From positions 1-6,740 of the forward strand of contig JAITVB010000166.1 in assembly GCA_031286025.1 (NCBI GenBank): a stretch of 6,740 bases of DNA. Reading direction: 5' to 3'. Under the pieces are notes generated by a model. The model worked only from the letters and a program-made list of their open reading frames with translations. It did not search any database and had not been told where the DNA came from. Shown here in pieces: positions 1 through 5,403 of this stretch. Both the position numbers and the translations under genes were made by a program. Source of the stretch: Rikenellaceae bacterium. Its GTDB lineage: Bacteria > Bacteroidota > Bacteroidia > Bacteroidales > Rikenellaceae. Position 1 is the stretch's first letter, and every line of letters starts with the position of its first letter.

Positions 1-58
1 GCACGCCGTGTCTGGCGATCCACGCATCGACCAGTTCCTGTGCCTCTTTGATCGTCAT
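1..58 (-). CDS. MazG-like nucleotide pyrophosphohydrolase, N-terminal fragment (cut by left edge)
   Basis: Only the first 19 codons are visible, reading MTIKEAQELVDAWIARHGV, before the window ends. This opening resembles the small MazG-type nucleotide pyrophosphohydrolases of Bacteroidota (about 110 residues), which hydrolyse nucleoside triphosphates to monophosphate and pyrophosphate and are thought to clean the nucleotide pool. The catalytic EExxE motif lies outside the window, so the assignment rests on the N-terminal wording and on position. The ATG comes one base after the stop codon of dtd, so the two genes are almost certainly co-transcribed and probably translationally coupled. From memory, a dtd-MazG pair is a recurrent arrangement in this phylum. 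There is no independent promoter and no room for one. Confidence 0.72.
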   Translation of the reverse strand, partial: MTIKEAQELVDAWIARHGV

Positions 59-59
59 A

Positions 60-512
60 TCATTCTTTGTTTTTCGAATCGATCCAAATAGTGACGGGGC
101 CATCGTTGGCCAACGCCACCTCCATCATTGCGCCGAACTCACCCGTCGGCACCACCCTCCCCAACTCGCGACTCACGGCAGCGATAAACGCCCCGTAAAG
201 CGGAACCGCGTGTTCGGGCCGTGCAGCGCGGATATACGACGGGCGGTTACCCTTGCGCACCTGAGCGTGAAGGGTAAACTGGCTCACCACCAACACCTCG
301 CCCCCGACCTCGCGCACGTCGAGGTTCATCATCCCGGCCGCATCGTCAAAAATACGCAATTTGACCAACTTTTGGCTCAGCCACTCGACGTCTTCCATCG
401 TGTCGGCCTCTTCGATGCCCACCAACACGAGCAGACCACGGCCGATCGTCCCTTGTTCGCGGGCGCCGACAGTAACCGACGCCTGTGAAACCCGTTGGAT
501 CAAAATACGCAT
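60..512 (-). CDS. dtd: D-aminoacyl-tRNA deacylase (DTD)
   Basis: This cytoplasmic enzyme hydrolyses the ester of D-amino acids (for example D-Tyr) mischarged on tRNA, and also glycine mischarged on tRNA-Ala, keeping D-residues out of protein synthesis. At 150 residues it is the normal full length for the family. It shows the conserved start [13 protein letters not shown], the active-site SQFTL motif at about residues 77-81, the TGEFGA segment near 123-128, and the NDGPVT motif at about 136-141. That last motif is the Gly-cisPro-type element that enforces chiral specificity. The start is fixed by the conserved N-terminus; a longer reading in another frame is a shadow. It is followed one base later by the MazG-like gene. 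Upstream, the ompA-family terminator isolates it from the preceding gene, so it should have its own promoter. Nothing in it looks broken or atypical. Confidence 0.97.
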   Translation of the reverse strand: MRILIQRVSQASVTVGAREQGTIGRGLLVLVGIEEADTMEDVEWLSQKLVKLRIFDDAAGMMNLDVREVGGEVLVVSQFTLHAQVRKGNRPSYIRAARPEHAVPLYGAFIAAVSRELGRVVPTGEFGAMMEVALANDGPVTIWIDSKNKE

Positions 513-519
513 AATCGAA

Positions 520-527
520 CAAAGTTA
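520..527 (-). promoter_or_regulatory. Candidate -7 promoter element for dtd-MazG
   Basis: On the minus strand these bases read TAACTTTG, a match to the Bacteroidota -7 consensus TAnnTTTG (also embedded in TATAAC, a sigma70-like -10). It is the only such match in the 149-base stretch between the dtd start and the upstream terminator. No TTTG -33 element sits 19-21 bases upstream, which lowers confidence. The box ends only 7 bases before the dtd ATG, implying a transcript with almost no leader. The rest of 528-661 shows no other gene or motif that I can support. Confidence 0.42.
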
Positions 528-661
528 TATCTTTTTCCGGACTTTTCGCGTTTGGCACCGTGGGAGGCTCGATTTTCAGAGCTATCGAAAGCTTCTTCCC
601 GCAGTCATCCCCGTCAAAAGCACAGGTTACCCTTCACGCCTGTTGGCTTCGCCCATCATGC

Positions 662-701
662 AAAAAAACGGGGCTACCCGATCAGGCAGCCCCGTTTTTT
701 T
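662..701 (-). terminator. Intrinsic terminator of the OmpA-family gene
   Basis: This is a perfect inverted repeat. The arms are at 662-675 and 688-701: seven A, then CGGGGCT, and its complement AGCCCCG, then seven T, around a 12-base loop. Read on the minus strand it begins 15 bases after the OmpA-family stop codon and ends in a run of seven U, a classical Rho-independent terminator. The symmetry would let it stop transcription from either direction, but no plus-strand gene runs into it. It separates the OmpA-family gene from dtd. Confidence 0.92.
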
Positions 702-716
702 GCGGCTCGAACCAAA

Positions 717-2027
717 TTATTTGGTCACTTCCACGCGGCGGGCCAGAATCGAAACCTGGTTGGCGCCCGAGGTCACCGAGTCAACGCCACCACCGACAGC
801 AGTCAGACGGTTGGCCGAGATACCCTGGCTGACCAGGTAATCAACAACAGCCTGAGCACGGTCTTTCGACAGCTTCTGGTTGAGGGCGGTGCTGCCGGTA
901 CGGTCGCAATAACCGGTTACCACGAACGAATCACTGCTGTTTTTGAGCACCGAAACGATCTTGGCCAATTCGTTCTTATAGAGGTTGGTGTCAACCTTTG
1001 AAACACCTACGGGGAAATGGATGTTCGGGATCCGGAGAACTTCGGTTTCCTTCACGACGGTCGGCTTCTGGTTGGCCATCTGTTCGCGCATACGGGCGAT
1101 TTCAGCATTGGCGCGGGCCTGAGCGTCAGCGGCCATCTGCTGCGCGTCTCGCAAAGCCTTTTCGGCAGCCAACAGACGGGCTTCGTCAACCTGGGAGGCT
1201 GCAGCGACGGCGTCGCGGATACTCTTGGCCGAAGGAGCATAGAGGATGTTGCCCGGCTTGTTCTTGCCGATCTTCCAGATGGCGGAAACAGTGTTGCTCC
1301 ACAGGAAGTTGGTCTTTTCATGGTCGTTGGTGGCGATGCCTTCGAAGTTGGTGTTGTTGATCCAGTTCATACTCGATTTGAACTGCATGTCAAAGCCTTT
1401 GGCAAGGTTGAAGCGGAGACCCAGGTCGGCGCCTGCACCGAAACCCCAACCGTCGTCGCTAGTGCCGTCGGAGATCTTGGTGTCGTTCGACATCTGGTAG
1501 AGCGACGCTTTGTATTGCTGCATGTAGATGGCCGGGCCGAAGAGAACGGTCAGGAACTGATCGCCTTTCTTATAGCCGAACAGCGCATTCATGTTGAACG
1601 GCGAGTGCAGGCCGACGCTGGTGAATTTAGTCTTCGAATAGGCATCCTGATAGAGGTGCGAAACGATCCCGGCCGGAGCGGTGCCGTAATAGGTGTTGCC
1701 GTCAACGCCCAGGTAGTTGTGCATGGCGTAGCCCGGCGCCCCCAGTTTGTTTTCGCCCATGCTGAAGCCCAGTTCGAGACCCCAACCGCGGGTCACCTGA
1801 TAACCTGCGAAAGCGCCGTACTGCAGGCCCCAATAGGTTTTGTCCTTCGACAGCGAGTTCATGTCCCCGAACATGAACGGCACACCCAATTCAGCGCCGA
1901 GATACCAGTGCGAATAATCCTGGCTCATCTGTTTCCTGACCTCTTTCAGATCAGATTGTGCGGAAGCGGTGCCCAGTGAAATACCCAGGGCAACGATTGT
2001 CGCAACTGCGAGTTTAATTGTTCTCAT
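717..2027 (-). CDS. OmpA-family outer-membrane protein with coiled-coil linker
   Basis: This 436-residue protein should sit in the outer membrane and tether it to the cell wall. Residues 1-23 form a signal peptide (basic start, hydrophobic core, ASA cleavage site before Gln24). Residues of about 37-255 are rich in alternating aromatic and glycine segments (WYLGAELGVPFMFG, WGLELGFSMG, FGAGADLGLRF) and fit a beta-barrel of the OmpA/porin-like kind. Residues of about 273-320 are Ala/Glu/Arg-rich heptads, a likely coiled-coil linker. Residues of about 328-436 are an OmpA C-terminal peptidoglycan-binding domain: TGYCDRTGS with Asp375 and LSKDRAQAV with Arg390, the residues expected to grip diaminopimelate, ending in ARRVEV. 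Cys374 in this motif is unusual. The gene is monocistronic in appearance, with its own terminator and an AT-rich upstream region. A structural or porin role cannot be separated from sequence alone. The ATG gives an intact signal peptide, which supports this start. Confidence 0.95.
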   Translation of the reverse strand: MRTIKLAVATIVALGISLGTASAQSDLKEVRKQMSQDYSHWYLGAELGVPFMFGDMNSLSKDKTYWGLQYGAFAGYQVTRGWGLELGFSMGENKLGAPGYAMHNYLGVDGNTYYGTAPAGIVSHLYQDAYSKTKFTSVGLHSPFNMNALFGYKKGDQFLTVLFGPAIYMQQYKASLYQMSNDTKISDGTSDDGWGFGAGADLGLRFNLAKGFDMQFKSSMNWINNTNFEGIATNDHEKTNFLWSNTVSAIWKIGKNKPGNILYAPSAKSIRDAVAAASQVDEARLLAAEKALRDAQQMAADAQARANAEIARMREQMANQKPTVVKETEVLRIPNIHFPVGVSKVDTNLYKNELAKIVSVLKNSSDSFVVTGYCDRTGSTALNQKLSKDRAQAVVDYLVSQGISANRLTAVGGGVDSVTSGANQVSILARRVEVTK

Positions 2028-2377
2028 GATTGAAAAAAGTTAAATTAATATGTGAAATTTCAGTTTCTTCGTTACGCGCATTCCCACGTACACAAACAGA
2101 GGGTCAAACGTTTTTGCCGTTATCCCCTTTCCCATGTCTCTTGCCGTTTTCGCAGAATCGGTGCAAAACTCCGAATCTTTAACGTTTTGTATCTTTTCAA
2201 AAGACGGTGGGCAATTCAGGAATACCTCCCTAAATACGTTGCGAATTTAGTTATTTTTCTTGGAAATCACATATTTTCCGTAAAATTCAATTAAAATCCG
2301 TGTTTTCTACAATTATCGGGGACTTTTCTTTTGAGCCTGACGTCTACAGTCACGCAAAACCGGCATATTCATCGGAT
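2028..2377 (-). promoter_or_regulatory. Probable long 5' leader of the OmpA-family gene
   Basis: If the promoter at 2378-2409 is the one in use, this AT-rich stretch is transcribed as a leader of about 345 bases before the ATG. It contains no convincing gene: an 80-codon plus-strand frame at 2052-2294 has no promoter, no ribosome site and an implausible composition. Visible structure includes a hairpin with arms 2154-2161 and 2171-2178 (8 pairs with one mismatch, 9-base loop). There is also a repeated octamer, TTGCCGTT on the plus strand, at 2114-2121 and 2141-2148. I recognise no riboswitch or known RNA family. A closer, weaker promoter near 2040-2052 (TATTAATTTAAC on the minus strand) is an alternative and would remove most of the leader. 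Confidence 0.4.
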
Positions 2378-2409
2378 CAAAATTAAAGAAAATTAAAAAC
2401 TCCGGCAAA
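2378..2409 (-). promoter_or_regulatory. Bacteroidota-type promoter for the OmpA-family gene
   Basis: On the minus strand the sequence reads TTTG (2409-2406), a 20-base spacer, then TAATTTTG (2385-2378). This matches both parts of the Bacteroidota primary-sigma consensus, TTTG at -33 and TAnnTTTG at -7, with the expected spacing. It is the only complete two-part match I found in the gap. Transcription should begin near 2373 and run toward the OmpA-family gene. The surrounding DNA is strongly AT-rich, as usual for these promoters. Confidence 0.62.
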
Positions 2410-2497
2410 AATAATCGGAAATATTCAGGTGCGAGCAGCGATTCTGACAGGGCACGCAACGATTTCCGCCACTTTCGTATCCTTAACAAAAGCGGGA

Positions 2498-2528
2498 CAA
2501 AGGCCCCGCAGAATTTGCAGGGCCTTTG
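2498..2528 (-). terminator. Intrinsic terminator of corA
   Basis: A 9-bp perfect stem joins CAAAGGCCC (2498-2506) with GGGCCTTTG (2520-2528). Inside it is a further 3-bp GCA/TGC pairing after one mismatch, closing a short loop. It starts 13 bases after the corA stop codon on the minus strand. The following RNA is U-containing (UUUGUCCCGCUUUUGUU) rather than a pure U run, so termination may be incomplete. Its position directly after a stop codon and before a new promoter supports the call. Confidence 0.66.
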
Positions 2529-2541
2529 CCAATGAACTGTT

Positions 2542-3492
2542 TCAGAGAAGCTTCTTCCAACGGCAGAACAGGTAGGTCCCGATCGAGATCAGCGCCATCA
2601 GCCCGAGGGCATACGGGTAGCCCAACTGCCAATCGAACTCGGGCATAAACTTGAAGTTCATCCCGTAAATGCTCGACACCAACGTAGGCGGCATAAAGAA
2701 CACCGCTGCAATGGTAAAAACCTTGGTGATGTTGTTCTGCTCGATGTTGATCAGACCGAGCGCCGTATCCTGCAGGTAATCCAATCGTTCGAAACTGAAA
2801 TCGGCGTGGTTGATCAACGAGTTGACATCCTTGATCATCAGGCTCAGACGGGGGTAGATGTCATTCGGAAACCGTTCGCTGCGCAGGATGCCCGACAGGA
2901 TGCGTTGACGGTCGAAAATATTCTCGCGCAAGAGCATCGTGTTTTCCTGCAGGTGGTTGATCTGGCGCAGGATCATCTGGTCGACCTTGTCCGTGATGGT
3001 GATGTGTTTGCTCAGCGTAGCGACCTGTTTGGCAAGGGCCTCGACCAGGTCGGCGTCGTAGTCGATGCGCACCTCAAGGATTGAGATGAGCAGATGGTAG
3101 CCTGTCGAGAAAGCGCGGTAATTCATCTGCAACCGCTTGGCCGATTCGTTGAACGTCCGCAGTTCGGCGTTGCGCACCGACACCAACACTCCCTCGCTCA
3201 CGATGAACGAAACGGGCTCGACGGCAAACGAGTCGTCGGCCGGGGTAAAAAAATTCGAGTTGCAGACAATCGTGTTTTCCGTTTCGGAATATTTCGAGGT
3301 ACTTTCGATCTCTTCGACCTGTTGGCGGGTTTGGAGGTTGATTTCCAAGAAGCTTTCGACCGCTTTCTGCTCCTTGGGCGACGGCGAAAAGAGATCGATC
3401 CACAGGATATCGTCGAATCCCAGGTCGTCGAAGAGTTTGACGTCCGCATTGCGGACGATTTTGTTGTATGATTTGAGGTAGATCGTGATCAT
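2542..3492 (-). CDS. corA: CorA-family magnesium/divalent cation transporter
   Basis: This inner-membrane channel admits Mg2+ (in some relatives Co2+ or Zn2+) down its electrochemical gradient as a homopentamer. The protein has 316 residues, typical for CorA. Residues of about 1-255 form the acidic cytoplasmic domain with long helices (stalk region near 150-255). Transmembrane segment 1 spans about 258-277 and ends in the signature YGMNF, with Gly-Met-Asn at 277-279, the selectivity motif. The short periplasmic loop carries MPEFDW. Transmembrane segment 2 spans about 293-311 and is followed by the basic tail RWKKLL. All hallmarks are present, so it should be functional; Mg2+ versus another cation cannot be decided here. 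It lies 89 bases downstream of mqnA on the same strand. I see no TAnnTTTG element in that gap, so co-transcription with mqnA is possible. A terminator follows it. Confidence 0.96.
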   Translation of the reverse strand: MITIYLKSYNKIVRNADVKLFDDLGFDDILWIDLFSPSPKEQKAVESFLEINLQTRQQVEEIESTSKYSETENTIVCNSNFFTPADDSFAVEPVSFIVSEGVLVSVRNAELRTFNESAKRLQMNYRAFSTGYHLLISILEVRIDYDADLVEALAKQVATLSKHITITDKVDQMILRQINHLQENTMLLRENIFDRQRILSGILRSERFPNDIYPRLSLMIKDVNSLINHADFSFERLDYLQDTALGLINIEQNNITKVFTIAAVFFMPPTLVSSIYGMNFKFMPEFDWQLGYPYALGLMALISIGTYLFCRWKKLL

Positions 3493-3500
3493 TTTTCCGG

Positions 3501-3512
3501 CTGATTAATCAG
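3501..3512. repeat. 12-bp perfect palindrome upstream of corA
   Basis: CTGATTAATCAG is perfectly self-complementary and sits 8 bases before the corA ATG. It could be a binding site for a dimeric regulator, or in RNA form a small 4-bp stem with a UUAA loop close to the translation start. A 12-bp palindrome can occur by chance, and no second copy is seen in the window. Confidence 0.3.
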
Positions 3513-3536
3513 GTAAGACACTCGGGGTTCTGCGGA

Positions 3537-3565
3537 GGGGGAAGCGGGCCGGGCCCTCGTCCCCC
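3537..3565 (-). terminator. Possible weak terminator or GC-rich hairpin after mqnA
   Basis: The arms GGGGGA (3537-3542) and TCCCCC (3560-3565) enclose a GC-rich 17-base interior containing GGGCCC. The hairpin would form 16 bases past the mqnA stop codon. There is no U run after it on the minus strand, so it may only attenuate transcription, or may stabilise the mRNA between mqnA and corA. The whole mqnA-corA gap is unusually GC-rich compared with the other gaps here. Confidence 0.25.
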
Positions 3566-3581
3566 GTTCCCTCTATATCCT

Positions 3582-4346
3582 TCAGCCGGGGTTGATCTTG
3601 GCGGAGTCTTCGCGGTGTTTTTTCCAGAAAAGTTCGAGCGCGCGGCGCTTGGGGACGTCGAGCGTAAAGTCGATGCAACGGGTCAGGTAATCGACCGCCG
3701 TGTCATAGTCGACGCGATCGTCTTCGCGGGCAGCTTCGGCAATGTGGGCCACACCGTAATCGAGCGCCGTTTCGAGTGCGGCAACGGCCTCGGGATCGAC
3801 CCCGTCGCGAGCCACCCACACGGCAAAGGCAAACGGCAGGCCGGTCATTGCGTGCCATTCGTGCGACAGGTCCCACGTGTGGGCCATCCGCCCTTCGTAG
3901 CCGAACACCTTGTCGCCGATCAGCACATAGCCGCCTTCGGGATCGCTGCCCACGCCGCCGAAGTCCTCCATGGTCATCCATTCGGGGGCGATTTTCCAGG
4001 ATACGTCGGCCAGGATGCGGGCCAGGGCCGCTGACGTGCGCGAATGGGGATCGAGATAAATCCGCCGGATCTTTTCCATCGGAGCGTCGGACATCAGCAC
4101 GACGGTACGCACGGCGTCGACCGCGCCGATGCAGTGATTGCCGATCAGATGGATTCCGGGAATATTCGGGACTTCCGCCGAAGGAAGGAGGGCGATGTCG
4201 GCCTCGTCAGCTTTGAGCGCCTCGGCACAACCGGCGGGCGGAGATAACAGCAACTCCGCACGCAGGTCGTTGCCCGCGTGCCGGATACCATACAGGAAAG
4301 GAATGGTATTCAGATACGATACTGCTGCGATTCTCACCAGGACCAT
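3582..4346 (-). CDS. mqnA: Chorismate dehydratase, MqnA family (futalosine menaquinone pathway)
   Basis: MqnA removes water from chorismate to give 3-[(1-carboxyvinyl)oxy]benzoate, the first committed step of the futalosine pathway to menaquinone, in the cytoplasm. The protein has 254 residues, a normal length for this periplasmic-binding-protein-like fold. Recognisable segments are the N-terminal VSYLNTIPFLYGI, typical of MqnA and distinct from the SPCPND-like start of MqnD. Others are a central NHCIGAVDAVRTVVLMS, LDPHSRTSAALARIL near residues 98-112, and the late GLPFAFAVWVAR. The start at 4346 puts the conserved AAVSYLNT in the expected place; the ATG seven bases upstream is in another frame. 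No other menaquinone gene is present in the window. It is transcribed divergently from the ABC operon, and corA follows it. MqnA and MqnD are related, so the exact step rests on the N-terminal motif. Confidence 0.9.
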   Translation of the reverse strand: MVLVRIAAVSYLNTIPFLYGIRHAGNDLRAELLLSPPAGCAEALKADEADIALLPSAEVPNIPGIHLIGNHCIGAVDAVRTVVLMSDAPMEKIRRIYLDPHSRTSAALARILADVSWKIAPEWMTMEDFGGVGSDPEGGYVLIGDKVFGYEGRMAHTWDLSHEWHAMTGLPFAFAVWVARDGVDPEAVAALETALDYGVAHIAEAAREDDRVDYDTAVDYLTRCIDFTLDVPKRRALELFWKKHREDSAKINPG

Positions 4347-4392
4347 CGTCCATACGTTTCACCGGTTGGTTAGTGGATGTTTTGATGCTCAG

Positions 4393-4414
4393 GGAGATAG
4401 CCGATATCATCTCC
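4393..4414 (-). promoter_or_regulatory. Small hairpin in the mqnA leader
   Basis: GGAGAT (4393-4398) and ATCTCC (4409-4414) form a 6-bp perfect stem, extendable by a G-U pair in the minus-strand RNA. It lies just downstream of the predicted mqnA transcription start and about 47 bases before the ATG. No known riboswitch is recognised; chance is possible. Confidence 0.3.
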
Positions 4415-4425
4415 GTATTCCCCTG

Positions 4426-4433
4426 CAAAGGTA
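4426..4433 (-). promoter_or_regulatory. -7 promoter element for mqnA (and possibly corA)
   Basis: The minus strand reads TACCTTTG followed by C, one of the commonest forms of the Bacteroidota TAnnTTTG element. Transcription would start near 4421, giving a leader of about 75 bases. A TTTG at 4448-4445 is present but only 11 bases upstream, not the usual 19-21, so the -33 part is poor. Confidence 0.58.
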
Positions 4434-4542
4434 GTTATTTTTAACAAACGAACCACCTCCCCGCTCTTTTTCTTGCGTTTTTTAAATTTTCGATTTTCCC
4501 GGCAAGGAAATGCGTCGACCATCTGAAAATTTAAAGAACCTC

Positions 4543-4571
4543 TGTAACTTTTCGTTAAAACGTACGTTACA
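4543..4571. promoter_or_regulatory. Inverted repeat overlapping the ABC operon promoter, possible operator
   Basis: TGTAAC (4543-4548) and GTTACA (4566-4571) are perfect inverted half-sites with centres 23 bases apart, about two helical turns. The 10-bp palindrome AACGTACGTT (4559-4568) overlaps the right half-site. The right half-site coincides with the expected -33 region of the ABC promoter, where a bound dimeric regulator would block or assist RNA polymerase. No regulator gene is in the window. This is inference from symmetry and position only. Confidence 0.3.
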
Positions 4572-4596
4572 ATAACAGAATATCAAAGTATCTTTG
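4567..4596 (+). promoter_or_regulatory. Promoter of the ABC-transporter operon
   Basis: TATCTTTG at 4589-4596 (followed by C) is a full match to the Bacteroidota -7 element TAnnTTTG. A weak -33 candidate, TTAC at 4567-4570, lies 18 bases upstream in place of TTTG. Transcription should start near 4600-4603, giving a leader of about 55 bases. The gap 4347-4656 thus holds divergent promoters about 155 bases apart and nothing that looks coding. Confidence 0.62.
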
Positions 4597-4620
4597 CGAA
4601 AATTCCGACAAATAACATTT

Positions 4621-4638
4621 TTCCGGGGCCTCCCGGAA
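4621..4638 (+). promoter_or_regulatory. Perfect stem-loop in the ABC operon leader
   Basis: TTCCGGG (4621-4627) and CCCGGAA (4632-4638) form a 7-bp perfect, GC-rich stem with a 4-base loop, GCCT. It lies wholly inside the predicted short leader and ends 7 bases before the GGAGA ribosome binding site. No T run follows on either strand, so it is not an intrinsic terminator. It may protect the 5' end of the message or tune ribosome access. Confidence 0.48.
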
Positions 4639-4645
4639 CGGCAAC

Positions 4646-4650
4646 GGAGA
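4646..4650 (+). promoter_or_regulatory. Shine-Dalgarno site of the ABC ATPase gene
   Basis: GGAGA lies 6 bases before the ATG at 4657. Such a site is uncommon upstream of the other genes here. It decides the start: the longer frame beginning at a TTG at 4594 would start inside the -7 promoter element and is rejected. Confidence 0.6.
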
Positions 4651-4656
4651 CACACT

Positions 4657-5403
4657 ATGATCGTACTGGAAAACATCAACAAAACTTATTTCAACGGCGC
4701 GCCGTTGCACGTGCTCAAAGGGGTCAACCTCCGGGTCGATACGGGCGAGATGGTTTCGATCATGGGCGCTTCGGGGTCGGGCAAATCGACGTTGCTCAAC
4801 ATCCTGGGCATCCTCGACGACTACGAAACGGGCAACTATTACCTCGACGGTACCCTGATCAAACACCTCAATGAAACCCAGGCGGCCGACTATCGCAACC
4901 GGATGATCGGCTTCATCTTCCAGTCGTTCAACCTGATCAACTATAAAAACGCGATGGAGAATGTCGCCCTGCCGCTCTACTATAAGGGGATTTCGCGGCG
5001 CAAGCGCAACACGATGGCGCTCGATTTCCTCGAACGCCTCGGCCTGCGCGATTGGGCCGACCACATGCCCAACGAAATGTCGGGGGGACAGAAACAGCGC
5101 GTGGCCATTGCCCGGGCGCTGATCACCAATCCCCGGATCGTGCTAGCCGACGAACCCACGGGCGCCTTGGACAGCGTCACCTCGCAGGAGGTGATGGACC
5201 TGCTGCGCGGGGTGAATCGCGAGATGGGCATCACGATAATCCTCGTCACCCACGAACGCGAAGTGGCCATGCAGACCGACAAGATCATCCACATTCGCGA
5301 CGGGATCATCGGCGAGATCGAAGCGACAGGAAACGGCAAACCCGAATCGGCCGACATGATCGCTCCCCCCCTTGTTGAACCCGTCCTTTCCCCGGCCCGA
5401 TGA
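4657..5403 (+). CDS. ABC transporter ATP-binding protein, MacB/LolD type
   Basis: This 248-residue cytoplasmic ATPase would power the permeases encoded next to it. All nucleotide-binding motifs are intact: Walker A GASGSGKST (37-45), Q-loop Gln89 in FQSFNLI, signature MSGGQ (141-145), Walker B IVLADE (161-166), D-loop ALD and switch His199. The run EPTGALDS and the order of motifs are typical of the MacB/LolD/FtsE branch. This branch does not carry substrate through a membrane pore. It uses ATP to drive shape changes that expel periplasmic or lipid-linked substrates. The C-terminal 25 or so residues (rich in Pro, Glu, Ala) extend past the core domain. The stop codon overlaps the next gene start as ATGA, implying translational coupling. 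A promoter, leader hairpin and Shine-Dalgarno site precede it. The substrate is unknown: antibiotic, peptide or lipoprotein export are all possible. Confidence 0.95.
   Translation: MIVLENINKTYFNGAPLHVLKGVNLRVDTGEMVSIMGASGSGKSTLLNILGILDDYETGNYYLDGTLIKHLNETQAADYRNRMIGFIFQSFNLINYKNAMENVALPLYYKGISRRKRNTMALDFLERLGLRDWADHMPNEMSGGQKQRVAIARALITNPRIVLADEPTGALDSVTSQEVMDLLRGVNREMGITIILVTHEREVAMQTDKIIHIRDGIIGEIEATGNGKPESADMIAPPLVEPVLSPAR

Noticed and set aside
1017..1979. 320-codon open frame on the plus strand opposite the OmpA-family gene
   Set aside because: It is the antisense shadow of a clearly coding gene with signal peptide and OmpA motifs; its translation has no recognisable domain and no promoter or ribosome site.
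2192..2204. TCTTTTCAAAAGA near-palindrome in the OmpA-family leader
   Set aside because: It is low-complexity AT-rich sequence with a one-base centre, unable to form a useful hairpin and expected by chance here.
2052..2294. 80-codon plus-strand frame in the gap upstream of the OmpA-family gene
   Set aside because: It has no plus-strand TAnnTTTG element or Shine-Dalgarno site and an AT-rich, basic and aromatic composition typical of translated non-coding DNA.
4594..4656. Upstream 21-codon extension of the ABC ATPase from a TTG
   Set aside because: The TTG is part of the -7 promoter element and the extension would translate the leader hairpin; the ATG at 4657 has a Shine-Dalgarno site and begins the conserved domain.
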